Of a DNA stretch of 64,000 nt, positions 43,308-52,201 are shown in pieces. The stretch is from the NCBI RefSeq assembly GCF_016482825.1, contig NZ_JAEMNV010000010.1, forward strand, positions 167,016 to 231,015. The letters run 5' to 3'. This stretch comes from Antrihabitans stalagmiti (GTDB taxonomy: Bacteria > Actinomycetota > Actinomycetes > Mycobacteriales > Mycobacteriaceae). How positions within the stretch are numbered: the stretch's first letter is position 1; every line of letters starts with the position of its first letter. The translations under genes and the position numbers were made by a program. The notes under the pieces are model-generated. The model had not been told where the DNA came from. It worked only from the letters and a program-made list of their open reading frames with translations, and did not search any database.

Positions 43308-44441
43308 ATGACAGCGGAACCCGGCAACGACACCGCCCGACTCGGGTTCACCATTCTCGGCCCGATCGCGCTGACCATCGATGGCGAACCGCAGCCGATC
43401 GGCGGCGCGAAACCACGTGCGCTGCTTGCGAAACTGCTGATCAATCGCAATCAGGTCGTCTCGGCCGACGCACTCGCGGATGCCGCATGGGACGGCAATC
43501 CGCCACTCTCGTTCCGCAACCATCTGCAAGTGTCGATCGCGAAGCTGCGTAAGGCATTTCAGGTGCCGGGAATCGACCCGATGCGCGTACTGACCACCGC
43601 TCCCCCCGGGTACAAAATGGTTGTTGCCGATCACGAATGCGACGCGGGACGCTTCGACGCCTACAAGAGCGCAGGACATACGCTCGCGGCTGCGGGACGT
43701 TTCGAAGAGGCAAGTACGCAGTTCACCTCGGCGCTCGAGCAATGGTCGGGCCCCGCCCTCGCCGATCTGCGGGGACACCGTTTCGCAGACGACTACGCCA
43801 CCCCGCTCGAGGACGAGCGACTTGCGACGCAGATCGCCAGGGCCGAGGCCGAGATCGCTTGTGGTCGACCGACATTGGTGCTCTCCGAACTGTCTTCGCT
43901 CGCCGGGCTGCATCCGCTGCACGAACCGCTGTGGGGTCAGTGGATCATCGCGCTTTATCTTTCGAATCGACCGTCCGACGCCTTGGATGCGTGCAGGCGC
44001 CTACGGAAATCCCTCGACGACGAGTTGGCGGTCGACCCGAGTCCTGCCATTCAGGAACTCGAGTTGAAGATTCTGCGGCAGGAGCCGCTGACCGGTCGAC
44101 CACAGGCCGCACCTGTCATGGCGACCACTGTCGTCAACAGCCGGCCGAAGACACCGCCCGCTCAACTGCGCGACCCGACCGGCCGAATAATTCCGATCGG
44201 ACCTGGAACGCTGCGAGTCGGCCGCGCACCCGACAACCATGTCGTTATTGCCGACGATCAGGTCAGCCGCTATCACGCGGCGATCGTTCGCAGCACCGCC
44301 GGCATCGTGATCAGAGATCTCTTCTCGTCGAACGGCGTGTTCGTCGGTGCGCAGCAGGTTGTGGAGAGCGCCGTCCTGCGACACGGCGATGTGATTCAAA
44401 TCGGAAGCAGCGCCTTCGTTTTCGAGTATTTGGAGCCCTGA
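43308..44441 (+). CDS. AfsR/EmbR-like transcriptional regulator (OmpR-type winged helix, BTAD, FHA)
   Basis: The 377-residue protein contains a winged-helix DNA-binding domain (ALLAKLLINRNQVVSADALADAAW), a bacterial transcriptional activation domain of TPR type (FDAYKSAGHTLAAAGRF through LDACRRLRKSLDDELAVDPSP) and a C-terminal FHA domain (LRVGRAPDNHVVIADDQVSRYH, then RDLFSSNGVFV). The FHA domain binds phosphothreonine, so a Ser/Thr kinase probably controls it, as PknH controls EmbR in mycobacteria. No kinase gene is nearby. The ATG at 43308 is preferred over a TTG 12 bases upstream. The target is unknown. Confidence 0.88.
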   Translation: MTAEPGNDTARLGFTILGPIALTIDGEPQPIGGAKPRALLAKLLINRNQVVSADALADAAWDGNPPLSFRNHLQVSIAKLRKAFQVPGIDPMRVLTTAPPGYKMVVADHECDAGRFDAYKSAGHTLAAAGRFEEASTQFTSALEQWSGPALADLRGHRFADDYATPLEDERLATQIARAEAEIACGRPTLVLSELSSLAGLHPLHEPLWGQWIIALYLSNRPSDALDACRRLRKSLDDELAVDPSPAIQELELKILRQEPLTGRPQAAPVMATTVVNSRPKTPPAQLRDPTGRIIPIGPGTLRVGRAPDNHVVIADDQVSRYHAAIVRSTAGIVIRDLFSSNGVFVGAQQVVESAVLRHGDVIQIGSSAFVFEYLEP

Positions 44442-44472
44442 GCAAGCGCTCGACAAGCTCCGCCGAACCCCA

Positions 44473-44489
44473 GCCTGGCCACGCCAGGC
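44473..44489. terminator. Short hairpin after the BTAD-FHA regulator
   Basis: GCCTGGC and GCCAGGC form a perfect 7-bp stem with a 3-base loop, 31 bases after the regulator stop. There is no clear T-run, so its strength as a terminator is uncertain. Confidence 0.35.
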
Positions 44490-44542
44490 AAGTCGTTGTC
44501 GTCCCATGCGCGCCTCTAACCGAATGCCGTTCGTTAAAAACC

Positions 44543-44571
44543 TTGACTGAAATTTCAGTTAGGTCTATGGT
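44543..44571 (+). promoter_or_regulatory. Promoter and palindromic operator for the agmatine operon
   Basis: TTGACT (44543-44548) and TATGGT (44566-44571) have a 17-base spacer, close to the housekeeping sigma consensus. A perfect palindrome ACTGAAATTTCAGT (44546-44559) overlaps the -35 box and spacer, a classic repressor site. The TetR-family regulator encoded in the operon is the obvious candidate to bind it. Confidence 0.65.
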
Positions 44572-44625
44572 TCGTCCAGGAGATGTGACCGCAGTCACCT
44601 CCACCGACACCAGACGAGGTTCACC

Positions 44626-46089
44626 ATGATCACCGACCCCCACCCGCCGGAGGCGCCGACAAGCGATCCGACAGCGCCGACCCCGGACGATCGCTTCGGA
44701 CAGATCGAAGCCATCGGAGTCGAGTTCATCCCCGAGTCCAAGCGAGACTCCCGACCCTTGAACATGTTCGCCGTCTTCTTCGGGGGCAATCTCGCCTTCT
44801 CCGTCATCGTGTTCGGTTGGCTGCCGATCACCTTCGGCCTCAGCTGGACGAGTGCAATGGCTGCCAGTGCGGTCGGCATCGGACTCGGCACCCTGCTCAT
44901 CGCGCCGCTGTCGCTTCTCGGCCCGCGCACGGGCACCAACAACACGGTCTCGAGCGGCGCGCACTTCGGTGTCACCGGCCGAACGATCGGTTCGGGGCTC
45001 ACACTGCTGTTCGCATTGGCCTACGCGGCGATCGCGGTGTGGACCTCGGGAGATGCGCTCATCGCTGCCTCGCATCGCCTGTTCGGCACTCCCGTCAACG
45101 ACGCGATGCTCGCGGTCGGATACGGCATCATCGCCGCCGAGATCGTCGCGGTCGCACTGTTCGGGCACGGAACAGTCGTCGCGCTGCAGAAATTCGTCCT
45201 GCCGGTCGTCGGCGTTCTGCTGCTGCTCGGAGTTGTTGCCTTCGGCGGACGATTCGATCCTGGTGCTGGCGGTGGGGACTATCTACTCGGCGGCTTCTGG
45301 CAGACCTGGACTCTTGCGGTAGTCCTCGCGGTCGGCGGACCGCTGTCCTATGCCCCGACACTCGGCGACTACAGCCGCCGCATCTCGCGGGCCAAGTACG
45401 GCGACCGTTCGATCGTCACCGCAACCATGGCCGGCATCTTCTTCGGACTGTTCCTGACCGCCTCGTTCGGCTCGTTCACCGCCTCGACCTTCACGACGCT
45501 GAGCGACTCCTACGTCGCCGACCTGGTTGCCGAAGCACCCGGCTGGTACGTCCTGCCCATCGTGCTCATCGCATTGGCAGGCGGGCTCGGCCAAGGTGTC
45601 CTCAATGTGTATGCGAGCGGTCTCGATCTCGAGGCATTGCTGCCGCAGTTGCGACGCGTCCATACGACCCTCATCACCTCGACGCTCGCGGTCGCCCTCC
45701 TCTACATCGGTGTCTTTCTGGTCGACGCGGTCGATTCGATCACCGCAATGACGTTGGTACTCAACGGCCTTGCCGCACCGTGGGTGGCGATCAATGTCGC
45801 GGGCTTCCTCGTCGCACGCCGCGGCAATTACGATCCGGCCGATCTGCAGGTCTTCAACCAGGGCCGCCGCGGCGGACGGTATTGGTTCACGGGCGGGTGG
45901 AATCTGCGAGCAGTGATCCCGTGGGCCGCAGCGTCGCTGTTCGGGGTGCTCGCTGTCGACACGTCGCTGTACTCGGGTCCACTTGCCGACCTCGCCGGCG
46001 GCATCGACGTGAGCCTCATCGGATCGGCCCTGATCGCGGCGGGCGGCTATCTGATCGCGCTACGCGTCTGGCCAGAGCGCGTCCGATGA
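44626..46089 (+). CDS. NCS1-family (cytosine/purine-type) permease
   Basis: The 487-residue integral membrane protein has about twelve hydrophobic segments. It starts with a polar N-terminus ending SRPLNMFAVFFGGNLAFS and includes GPLSYAPTLGDYSRRIS and GLAAPWVAINVAGFL, typical of nucleobase:cation symporter-1 carriers. NCS1 proteins bring in cytosine, purines, allantoin or hydantoins. The downstream hydrolase and agmatine deiminase suggest that this one imports a guanidine- or amine-containing compound, which is inference. It is the first gene of the operon behind the promoter at 44543. Confidence 0.86.
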   Translation: MITDPHPPEAPTSDPTAPTPDDRFGQIEAIGVEFIPESKRDSRPLNMFAVFFGGNLAFSVIVFGWLPITFGLSWTSAMAASAVGIGLGTLLIAPLSLLGPRTGTNNTVSSGAHFGVTGRTIGSGLTLLFALAYAAIAVWTSGDALIAASHRLFGTPVNDAMLAVGYGIIAAEIVAVALFGHGTVVALQKFVLPVVGVLLLLGVVAFGGRFDPGAGGGDYLLGGFWQTWTLAVVLAVGGPLSYAPTLGDYSRRISRAKYGDRSIVTATMAGIFFGLFLTASFGSFTASTFTTLSDSYVADLVAEAPGWYVLPIVLIALAGGLGQGVLNVYASGLDLEALLPQLRRVHTTLITSTLAVALLYIGVFLVDAVDSITAMTLVLNGLAAPWVAINVAGFLVARRGNYDPADLQVFNQGRRGGRYWFTGGWNLRAVIPWAAASLFGVLAVDTSLYSGPLADLAGGIDVSLIGSALIAAGGYLIALRVWPERVR

Positions 46090-46706
46090 GCGAGAAACGC
46101 AATGCCATTCTGCGGGCAAGCGCAACGGCAATCGCCGAGCGTGGAATTCGCGGGCTTCGCGTCACCGACGTTGCCGAGGTCGCAGGCGTATCGCCCGGAT
46201 TGCTCTACTACCACTTCAAAGATCGGGAAGGACTGCTCGACGCCGCACTCAACTACATCAACGACCGCGCCCGCGCCTACCGAAGCGAGGGCGACGCCAC
46301 AGCAGACACCGCCCGTGACCGACTCGTTCACGCACTGCTCGGCGAGATCCAAGACCGCCCCGACGTCGTCGAGAACTCGTTGGCGTGGAACGAATTACGC
46401 GCATCCGCCGTCTACGAGGTCGCACTTCGGGAACCACTTGCGCGTACCACCGCCGCATGGGTCGCCGAGATTTCCGACGCGGTCTCCGAGGCTTTCTCGG
46501 AGGCAGAACTCGCGGGAGACAACCCTACGACGACCGATCCGCACAAGATCGCAACGACCATGACCGCACTGGTCGAAGGCCTCTCCGGGCGCTGGCTGTG
46601 CAACGAGCTTTCCACCGCGGACGCACGCTCGTGCGTGCTCCTGGCGATCGACTTGGCACTGCCGCACCCGACCGAACTCCACACCCCAGTCAAGGACACG
46701 AAATGA
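46086..46706 (+). CDS. TetR-family transcriptional regulator
   Basis: The 206-residue protein has a TetR helix-turn-helix at the N-terminus (GIRGLRVTDVAEVAGVSPGLLYYHF) and a ligand-binding helical C-terminal domain of BetI-like type. The ATG overlaps the permease stop (ATGA). It probably represses its own operon by binding the palindrome at 44546-44559; the ligand may be agmatine or a related amine. Confidence 0.88.
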   Translation: MSEKRNAILRASATAIAERGIRGLRVTDVAEVAGVSPGLLYYHFKDREGLLDAALNYINDRARAYRSEGDATADTARDRLVHALLGEIQDRPDVVENSLAWNELRASAVYEVALREPLARTTAAWVAEISDAVSEAFSEAELAGDNPTTTDPHKIATTMTALVEGLSGRWLCNELSTADARSCVLLAIDLALPHPTELHTPVKDTK

Positions 46707-47686
46707 ACATCGTTACTGCCCTCACCCCACCCCACTCTCCCGCACGGTCCGTCGCAACCACACGCGAACCCCTTCGCGTCGGAGTGGTCCAGCACAGCTG
46801 GATTCCCGATCCGGATGCCCTGCGTGCCAAACTGACCGACGCGATAGGCGAAGCCGCTGCGCTCGGCGCAAAGGTCGTCTTCCTGCCCGAACTAACCCTG
46901 TCTCGGTACCCAGGAGACACGCGAGCAACGGGCACACCAGGCGACACCGCCGAAGATCTCTACACCGGACCCACATTCACCTTCGCTGCGAATGCCGCTC
47001 GTACACATGGTGTCTGCGTACATGCCTCGCTCTACGAAAAAGCGGACGGACCCGACGGGCTCGGCTTCAACACCGCCATTCTGGTGTCGCCGGAAGGCGA
47101 ACTCCTCGGCCGCACCCGCAAACTCCACATCCCGGTCAGCGTCGGCTACTACGAGGACACCTACTTCCGCAGCGGACCTGCCGACGACGCCTACCCCGTC
47201 TATTCCCCGGCCGAGTTGAATGGCGCCGCAATCGGATTGCCGACCTGCTGGGACGAATGGTTTCCCGAGGCCGCGCGTATGTATTCCCTCGGCGGTGCGG
47301 AAATTCTGGTGTACCCAACGGCGATCGGGTCGGAACCGAGCTTTCCCGACTTCGATACCCAGCCGATCTGGCGACACGTGATCGTCGGCAACGGCATCAC
47401 CAACGGAACATTTATGGTCGTCCCGAACCGTTGTGGCGACGAGGGCAGCGTGGCCTTCTACGGGTCGTCCTTCATCTCCGATCCCTATGGTCGCGTGCTG
47501 GTTTCGGCTTCGCGCGACGACGAAACCGTCCTGGTGGCAGATCTGGACCTCGATCAGCGCAAGGACTGGCTTGCGCTGTTCCCGTTCCTGACGACCCGTC
47601 GGCCGGACACGTACGGCCGACTCGCCGACGCCGTCGACCACGAGCACCCCTACGGCCGTCGCGCGCACGCATCGGTGCCGTCGTGA
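46703..47686 (+). CDS. Carbon-nitrogen hydrolase, probable N-carbamoylputrescine amidohydrolase
   Basis: This 327-residue nitrilase-superfamily enzyme has the Glu-Lys-Cys triad: Glu in VVFLPELTLSRY, Lys in GRTRKLHIP and Cys in GLPTCWDEWFPEAAR. The motif CWDEWFPE and the sequence NRCGDEGSVAFYGSS match N-carbamoylputrescine amidases (AguB), which release putrescine, CO2 and ammonia. The adjacent agmatine deiminase, starting in its stop codon, supports this. The ATG overlaps the TetR stop. The first 24 residues are poorly conserved. Confidence 0.85.
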   Translation: MNIVTALTPPHSPARSVATTREPLRVGVVQHSWIPDPDALRAKLTDAIGEAAALGAKVVFLPELTLSRYPGDTRATGTPGDTAEDLYTGPTFTFAANAARTHGVCVHASLYEKADGPDGLGFNTAILVSPEGELLGRTRKLHIPVSVGYYEDTYFRSGPADDAYPVYSPAELNGAAIGLPTCWDEWFPEAARMYSLGGAEILVYPTAIGSEPSFPDFDTQPIWRHVIVGNGITNGTFMVVPNRCGDEGSVAFYGSSFISDPYGRVLVSASRDDETVLVADLDLDQRKDWLALFPFLTTRRPDTYGRLADAVDHEHPYGRRAHASVPS

Positions 47687-48705
47687 CGTGGCGGATGCCG
47701 AGCGAGACCGAACCGCAGGACCGGGTGTGGATGGCGTTCCCGCCGTTCGGTGCGTCGATGACGGCAGACGAGGCGAGCGCGCATCAAGCGCGGACCGCGT
47801 GGACAGCAGTTGCCAGGCAGATCACGGCATTCGAACCCGTGACGGTGGTCGTCGACCCCAGCGACCGCGAAGTGGCCGAGAGGTATCTCGGACCGAACAT
47901 CGACATCCTCGAGGCGCCGCTCGACGATGCGTGGATGCGCGACATCGGGCCGACGTTCGTGCTCGGTCCGGACGGGCGGGTCGGTGCTGTCGACTGGGTG
48001 TTCAACGGTTGGGGCCAACAGGACTGGGCCGAATGGGGCAACGACCGGGCGATCGGCAGGACGGTAGCGGCCGCCTCCGGCGCAGACCACGTTCCGTCGG
48101 CGCTCGTCAACGAGGGTGGCGGAATCCAGGTCGACGGTCGCGGAACCGTATTGGTCACCGAGACCGTGCAACTGGATCCACTGCGAAACCCGACGCTGAC
48201 CAGGTCGGAAATCGAAACGGAGCTTGCTCGCACGATCGGTGCCAGACACGTCGTCTGGCTACCACGGGGGTTGACCAGGGATTCCGAGAAGTTCGGGACG
48301 AAGGGCCATGTCGATATCGTGGCCGCGATGCCGTCGCCTGGCGTCGTTCTCGTGCACAGCCAACAGGACCGGTCGCATCCCGACTTCGAGGTGTGCGCCG
48401 AGATCATCGACGTCCTACGCGACAGCCGAGACGCCGACGGCCGCCCGTTCCAGATCGTGGAAGTGCCGGCGCCCACGGTGCTGAGCGATGACGAGGGGTG
48501 GGTCGACTACAGCTATATCAACCATCTCGTCGTCAACGGCGGCGTCATCGCGTGCAGCTTCGACGGCCCCAACGACGCTGTGGCGCAAGCGATTCTCGCA
48601 GACGTGTACCCGGGCCGAAAAGTCGTCGCCGTCGCGGCCGACGACATATTTGCCCGCGGTGGTGGCATTCACTGCATCACCCAGCACCAACCGTCAGCGC
48701 GTTGA
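47683..48705 (+). CDS. aguA: Agmatine deiminase
   Basis: The 340-residue guanidino-group hydrolase converts agmatine to N-carbamoylputrescine and ammonia. The peptidyl-arginine-deiminase fold shows DDAWMRDIGPTFV, NEGGGIQVDGRGT, KGHVDIVAAM and the C-terminal GGGIHCITQHQP with the catalytic cysteine. The GTG overlaps the previous stop (GTGA). An ATG at 47695 (ATGCCG) is an alternative. With the preceding hydrolase it completes agmatine to putrescine. Confidence 0.92.
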   Translation: MTWRMPSETEPQDRVWMAFPPFGASMTADEASAHQARTAWTAVARQITAFEPVTVVVDPSDREVAERYLGPNIDILEAPLDDAWMRDIGPTFVLGPDGRVGAVDWVFNGWGQQDWAEWGNDRAIGRTVAAASGADHVPSALVNEGGGIQVDGRGTVLVTETVQLDPLRNPTLTRSEIETELARTIGARHVVWLPRGLTRDSEKFGTKGHVDIVAAMPSPGVVLVHSQQDRSHPDFEVCAEIIDVLRDSRDADGRPFQIVEVPAPTVLSDDEGWVDYSYINHLVVNGGVIACSFDGPNDAVAQAILADVYPGRKVVAVAADDIFARGGGIHCITQHQPSAR

Positions 48706-48712
48706 CGAGGGA

Positions 48713-49561
48713 CTACTCTGCCGAGGTCTCCGTCACGAAGTCGAACACAGCTGTTGTAAACGCGTCGTTGTCGTCTGCCGCCGCGGTGTGGGCCGCGGCC
48801 GAGAGTTCGACGAAACGCGCGTGCGGCACGAGATCCAGGAACGCTTGCACGCCTTCCTCACTCACCACATCGGACAGCTTCCCGCGAATCAACATCACCG
48901 GTATCCGCAGTTTCCGAGCCGCGTCCTCCAGATGTTGCACCTGCATCGCAAGATCTGGCGTCTCACCCTCGAACATCCCGGGGTCCCAATGCCAGTACCA
49001 GCGACCGTCGTCGGCGTGCCGAAGATTGCGACGCAGGCCGTCCGTGTTGGTCGGCCGCTCGCGGTGCGGCAGGTAGGCAGCCACCGCGTCTGCTGCGTCG
49101 TCGAGCGACGCGAATCCTTCGTTGTGCGCGGTCAGAAAATCGAAGACCCGCGTGATTCCGACCAGTTCCGGCCGCGGAACGACGTCCACCAGAACGATTC
49201 CTGAAATGCGTTCTGCACCAACCATCGTGGATGCCTGCAGCGCGGTGAGTCCACCCATGCTCGCGCCGACGACGACGGCCGCGTGCGTACCGATCTGCTC
49301 CAGCACGTCCAGCAGATCCTGCGCCATCGTCGACCGCTCGTAATCGCGATCGGTCGACCAGTCACTTTCCCCGTGGCCACGGGCATCGAGGGCGAACACC
49401 CGGAAGCCGTGCTCGCCGAGCCGTAGGCCCGTGGTCTTCCATGAATGCCTCGTCTGGCCGCCACCGTGCAACATGATCACGACCGGTCCGTCGTCCGGAC
49501 CCCAGCGGTCGGCGGCGAGCGCGATACCGCCCACTCCTCGAAACGACTGCGAAGTACTCAT
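48713..49561 (-). CDS. Alpha/beta hydrolase
   Basis: The 282-residue protein has the alpha/beta-hydrolase fold. The oxyanion segment is HGGGQTRHSW, and the nucleophile elbow GASMGG holds Ser. The acid is probably in the LIRGKLSDVVSEE region, and the His is in AAAHTAAADDND. There is no signal peptide, so it is cytoplasmic. It is convergent with aguA with only 7 bases between. Substrate unknown; ester hydrolase or related C-C hydrolase are both possible. Confidence 0.85.
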   Translation of the reverse strand: MSTSQSFRGVGGIALAADRWGPDDGPVVIMLHGGGQTRHSWKTTGLRLGEHGFRVFALDARGHGESDWSTDRDYERSTMAQDLLDVLEQIGTHAAVVVGASMGGLTALQASTMVGAERISGIVLVDVVPRPELVGITRVFDFLTAHNEGFASLDDAADAVAAYLPHRERPTNTDGLRRNLRHADDGRWYWHWDPGMFEGETPDLAMQVQHLEDAARKLRIPVMLIRGKLSDVVSEEGVQAFLDLVPHARFVELSAAAHTAAADDNDAFTTAVFDFVTETSAE

Positions 49562-49728
49562 CGTTCGATGATGTCATACGGCGTATAGCAGCAGTAGGTC
49601 GCGCCTGCGCAATTCCGGCCGATCAGCGGATTCAGCGCTCGTTCAGCGCCCGATAAGGGCTCTCGGCGAAAGTTCATCTCAACAACTTCCGAGACACCGG
49701 AAACCCACCACAGAAAAGGTCAACCGAA

Positions 49729-50079
49729 ATGAACGCCAACCGCATCAAGTCCATCGTCCGCACCTCCTCCGTCGCAGCTTTCATCGCTGTCGCCGCCCTC
49801 GGCACCGCCGGTGTTGCCAACGCGGCACCGAGCCTCACCGCCGACGACAGGGACTTCCTCGCACTGCTCGAAGGCGAGGGCATCGATATCGGATCCGACA
49901 GCAAGGCAATCAATCTCGGCCACCACATCTGCGAGTCGTTCGACGAGGGCTACAGCTTCGAAACCGTCGCACAGGAAGGCCGCGATCAGTCGGACCTCAC
50001 CGACTACGAGATCGGCTACACGATCGGCGCAGCGGTCTACGCCTACTGCCCGAGCAACCTCGACGTCATCCCCGTCTAA
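49729..50079 (+). CDS. Secreted DUF732-domain protein
   Basis: The 116-residue protein starts with a signal peptide (NRIKSIVRTSSVAAFIAVAALG, cleavage near VANA-AP). A DUF732 domain follows (DRDFLALLEGEGIDI, GHHICESFDEGYSFETV). The mature part has two cysteines, probably a disulfide. DUF732 proteins are common, small exported proteins in mycobacteria and relatives and have no assigned function. GAAAAGG precedes the ATG at a normal distance. Confidence 0.82.
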   Translation: MNANRIKSIVRTSSVAAFIAVAALGTAGVANAAPSLTADDRDFLALLEGEGIDIGSDSKAINLGHHICESFDEGYSFETVAQEGRDQSDLTDYEIGYTIGAAVYAYCPSNLDVIPV

Positions 50080-50094
50080 CGGCTACCCGCTGTC

Positions 50095-50139
50095 AACGCC
50101 GCTGCCGCGGACCGATATTCGGTCCGCGGCAGCGGCGTT
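50095..50139. terminator. Bidirectional hairpin between DUF732 gene and ung
   Basis: Arms 50095-50114 and 50120-50139 are perfect 20-base inverted copies around ATATT. It lies 16 bases after the DUF732 stop and 20 bases beyond the ung stop on the other strand. Neither side has a T-run, but the stem is very stable. Confidence 0.75.
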
Positions 50140-50158
50140 CGTCAGGTATGTGCTCAGC

Positions 50159-50833
50159 TCAGGGCAAGCGCCAGTCGACGGGGTCCGCTCCGAGTTCGTC
50201 GAGCAACTCGTTCGCCCGCGAAAAGGGCCGGGAGCCGAAGAAGCCGCGCGAGGCCGACAACGGCGACGGATGCGCGGACTCGATGCACGGAACATCGCCG
50301 AGCATCGGCACCAACGTCGACGCGTCCTTCCCCCACAGGATCGCAACCATCGGATCGGGACGTTCGACCAAGGCTCTGATCGCTTGCTCCGTCACCGCTT
50401 CCCAACCCTTGCCGCGATGTGAGGCAGGTTGGCCAGGGGCAACCGTGAGCACTCTGTTGAGCATCAGCACTCCCTGCGCCGACCACGGCGACAGATCGCC
50501 ATTGGACGGCGGGCTGAAACCGAGGTCTTTGCAGTACTCGCTGTAGATGTTGGTCAGGCTGCGCGGCAGCGGTCGGACGTCGGGAGCAACCGAGAAACTC
50601 AGTCCGACAGCGTGTCCCGGTGTCGGATAGGGATCCTGCCCGACGATGAGCACACGCACGTCGTCGAACGGCTGGGTGAACGCGCGCAACACGTTCGCCC
50701 CGGCGGGCAGGTAGCCGCGACCCGCCGCGTTTTCCGCACGGAGAAATTCACCCATCTCGGTGATGCGGTCGGCGACAGGCGCGAGCGCGCGAGCCCAACC
50801 AGCTTCGACGACCTCAGCAAGCGGCTTACCCAT
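50159..50833 (-). CDS. ung: Uracil-DNA glycosylase
   Basis: The 224-residue family-1 enzyme excises uracil from DNA. The water-activating loop [18 protein letters not shown], the uracil-contact LMLNRVLTV and the DNA-intercalation loop [11 protein letters not shown] are all present. It lies downstream of thiL (34 bases) on the same strand, as in mycobacteria. Confidence 0.96.
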   Translation of the reverse strand: MGKPLAEVVEAGWARALAPVADRITEMGEFLRAENAAGRGYLPAGANVLRAFTQPFDDVRVLIVGQDPYPTPGHAVGLSFSVAPDVRPLPRSLTNIYSEYCKDLGFSPPSNGDLSPWSAQGVLMLNRVLTVAPGQPASHRGKGWEAVTEQAIRALVERPDPMVAILWGKDASTLVPMLGDVPCIESAHPSPLSASRGFFGSRPFSRANELLDELGADPVDWRLP

Positions 50834-50866
50834 GGCTGCTACCTAACCACGTGCCGAGGCGTCGCA

Positions 50867-51892
50867 TCACCGCTGGAAGCTATCCCAACCGCCTGCGTTC
50901 GGTGCGCTCGCGCCGTCGACCGTCACCCCGTCGCCTTCGATGACAACACCGATGACCGTCCACCCCTGCGGTACGTCGTCGCGACTGACAAAACTGGCGA
51001 CGAGAGCGTGATCCTCTCCCCCGCCGAGCACCCACCCGAGCGCGTGCTCGCCGACAAGGTCGGCGGCCTGTAACAGTTCCGGGTCGACGACCAGATCCGT
51101 CGACCGAATATCGATCCCTACGCCCGACGCGTGCGCCAGGGTGTTCAGATCGGCGACGAGACCGTCGGATACGTCTGCCATGGCGGTCGCACCCGCAGCG
51201 GCGGCAATCGGCCCCTGCTCGTAGGGCGGCGACGGGACGCAGTGTGCGGCAAGCACATCCGGTAGTGCGTCGATTCCCGCTCCGAACAGAGCCAAGCCAG
51301 CAGCCGACCAGCCGAGGCGTCCGGCCACCGCGACGACGTCACCGACCCGGCATCCCGACCGCAGCACCGGCGGCCTCCCGGCGAGGTCGCCGAGCGCGGT
51401 GACGGATATCACCACCTGCCCGGATTGGACGAGATCGCCGCCGACGATCGAACCGCCGGACACCGCTACCTCGAGCCACAGTCCGTCGGTGAGTCCGTCG
51501 GTCACGGCGATCGGCGTAGCCGGCGGGCACCCGAGCGACACCAGATACGCGGTCGGTCGGGCGCCCATAGCCGCCACATCGGCGCCGCTCTGGGCGATCG
51601 CCTTGCGACCGACCTGTTCCGGGGTCGACCAATCGAGGCGAAAGTGCCTGCCCTGCACCAACATATCGGTGGTAGCGACGACCCGTCCGTCGGCAACGGC
51701 GACAAGCGCCGCGTCGTCGCCCGGCCCGACGATTGTCGTCTCCGCTTGCACACGACCGCGGGTCGCTCGATCGATGACGGCGAACTCACCGATCTCCGAC
51801 ACGGTCGGCGACGTCTCCGACACCGTCGGCAACGTGGAATCGACGTCCGATCCGTCCGGCTCGGGCCGTTCGGCGGGGGTACTCGCAACCAT
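50867..51892 (-). CDS. thiL: Thiamine-monophosphate kinase
   Basis: This 341-residue enzyme phosphorylates thiamine monophosphate to the diphosphate coenzyme. It has the PurM-like fold: the start SEIGEFAVIDRATR, the metal-binding GPGDDAALVAV and TTDMLVQGRHFRLDW, SGADVAAMGARPTAYLVSLG and MADVSDGLVADLN. I chose ATG 51892. The first 30 residues are low-complexity and contain a two-copy 21-base repeat (about 51794-51835) encoding TVSE-type units, so a start nearer SEIGEF is possible. Confidence 0.92.
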   Translation of the reverse strand: MVASTPAERPEPDGSDVDSTLPTVSETSPTVSEIGEFAVIDRATRGRVQAETTIVGPGDDAALVAVADGRVVATTDMLVQGRHFRLDWSTPEQVGRKAIAQSGADVAAMGARPTAYLVSLGCPPATPIAVTDGLTDGLWLEVAVSGGSIVGGDLVQSGQVVISVTALGDLAGRPPVLRSGCRVGDVVAVAGRLGWSAAGLALFGAGIDALPDVLAAHCVPSPPYEQGPIAAAAGATAMADVSDGLVADLNTLAHASGVGIDIRSTDLVVDPELLQAADLVGEHALGWVLGGGEDHALVASFVSRDDVPQGWTVIGVVIEGDGVTVDGASAPNAGGWDSFQR

Positions 51893-51937
51893 CGAGCATC
51901 CTTCGGTCGGGGCGGACCGCTGCGGTAAGTTGCAGCA

Positions 51938-52201
51938 GTGGTCGAGGCATTCATTCTTGTACAAACCGAGGTCGGCAAGGCGACGCCGGTCGCGACACTA
52001 GTCGCGGCGGTCGCAGGAATCACGTCGGCGGAAGCAGTCGTAGGACCCTACGACGTGATCGTCCGCGCGGCAGCCGAGTCCGCTTCCACACTGGCCGCGA
52101 TCGTGCGCGAGGTGCAGCAGATCGCCGGCATCACACGGACGCTCACCTGCGAGGTGGCCGGCGCGACAGTACGAAACGGCGCCGAGCAGGCCGGGAGATG
52201 A
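51938..52201 (+). CDS. Stand-alone Lrp/AsnC ligand-binding (RAM) domain protein
   Basis: The 87-residue protein matches only the C-terminal alpha/beta domain of Lrp/AsnC regulators (VEAFILVQTEVGKATPV, VVGPYDVIVRAAAES). It lacks the DNA-binding half. Such single-domain proteins assemble into rings and may sense amino acids or modulate full-length Lrp proteins. The GTG start is 45 bases from divergent thiL. It overlaps the next gene (ATGA). Confidence 0.82.
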   Translation: MVEAFILVQTEVGKATPVATLVAAVAGITSAEAVVGPYDVIVRAAAESASTLAAIVREVQQIAGITRTLTCEVAGATVRNGAEQAGR

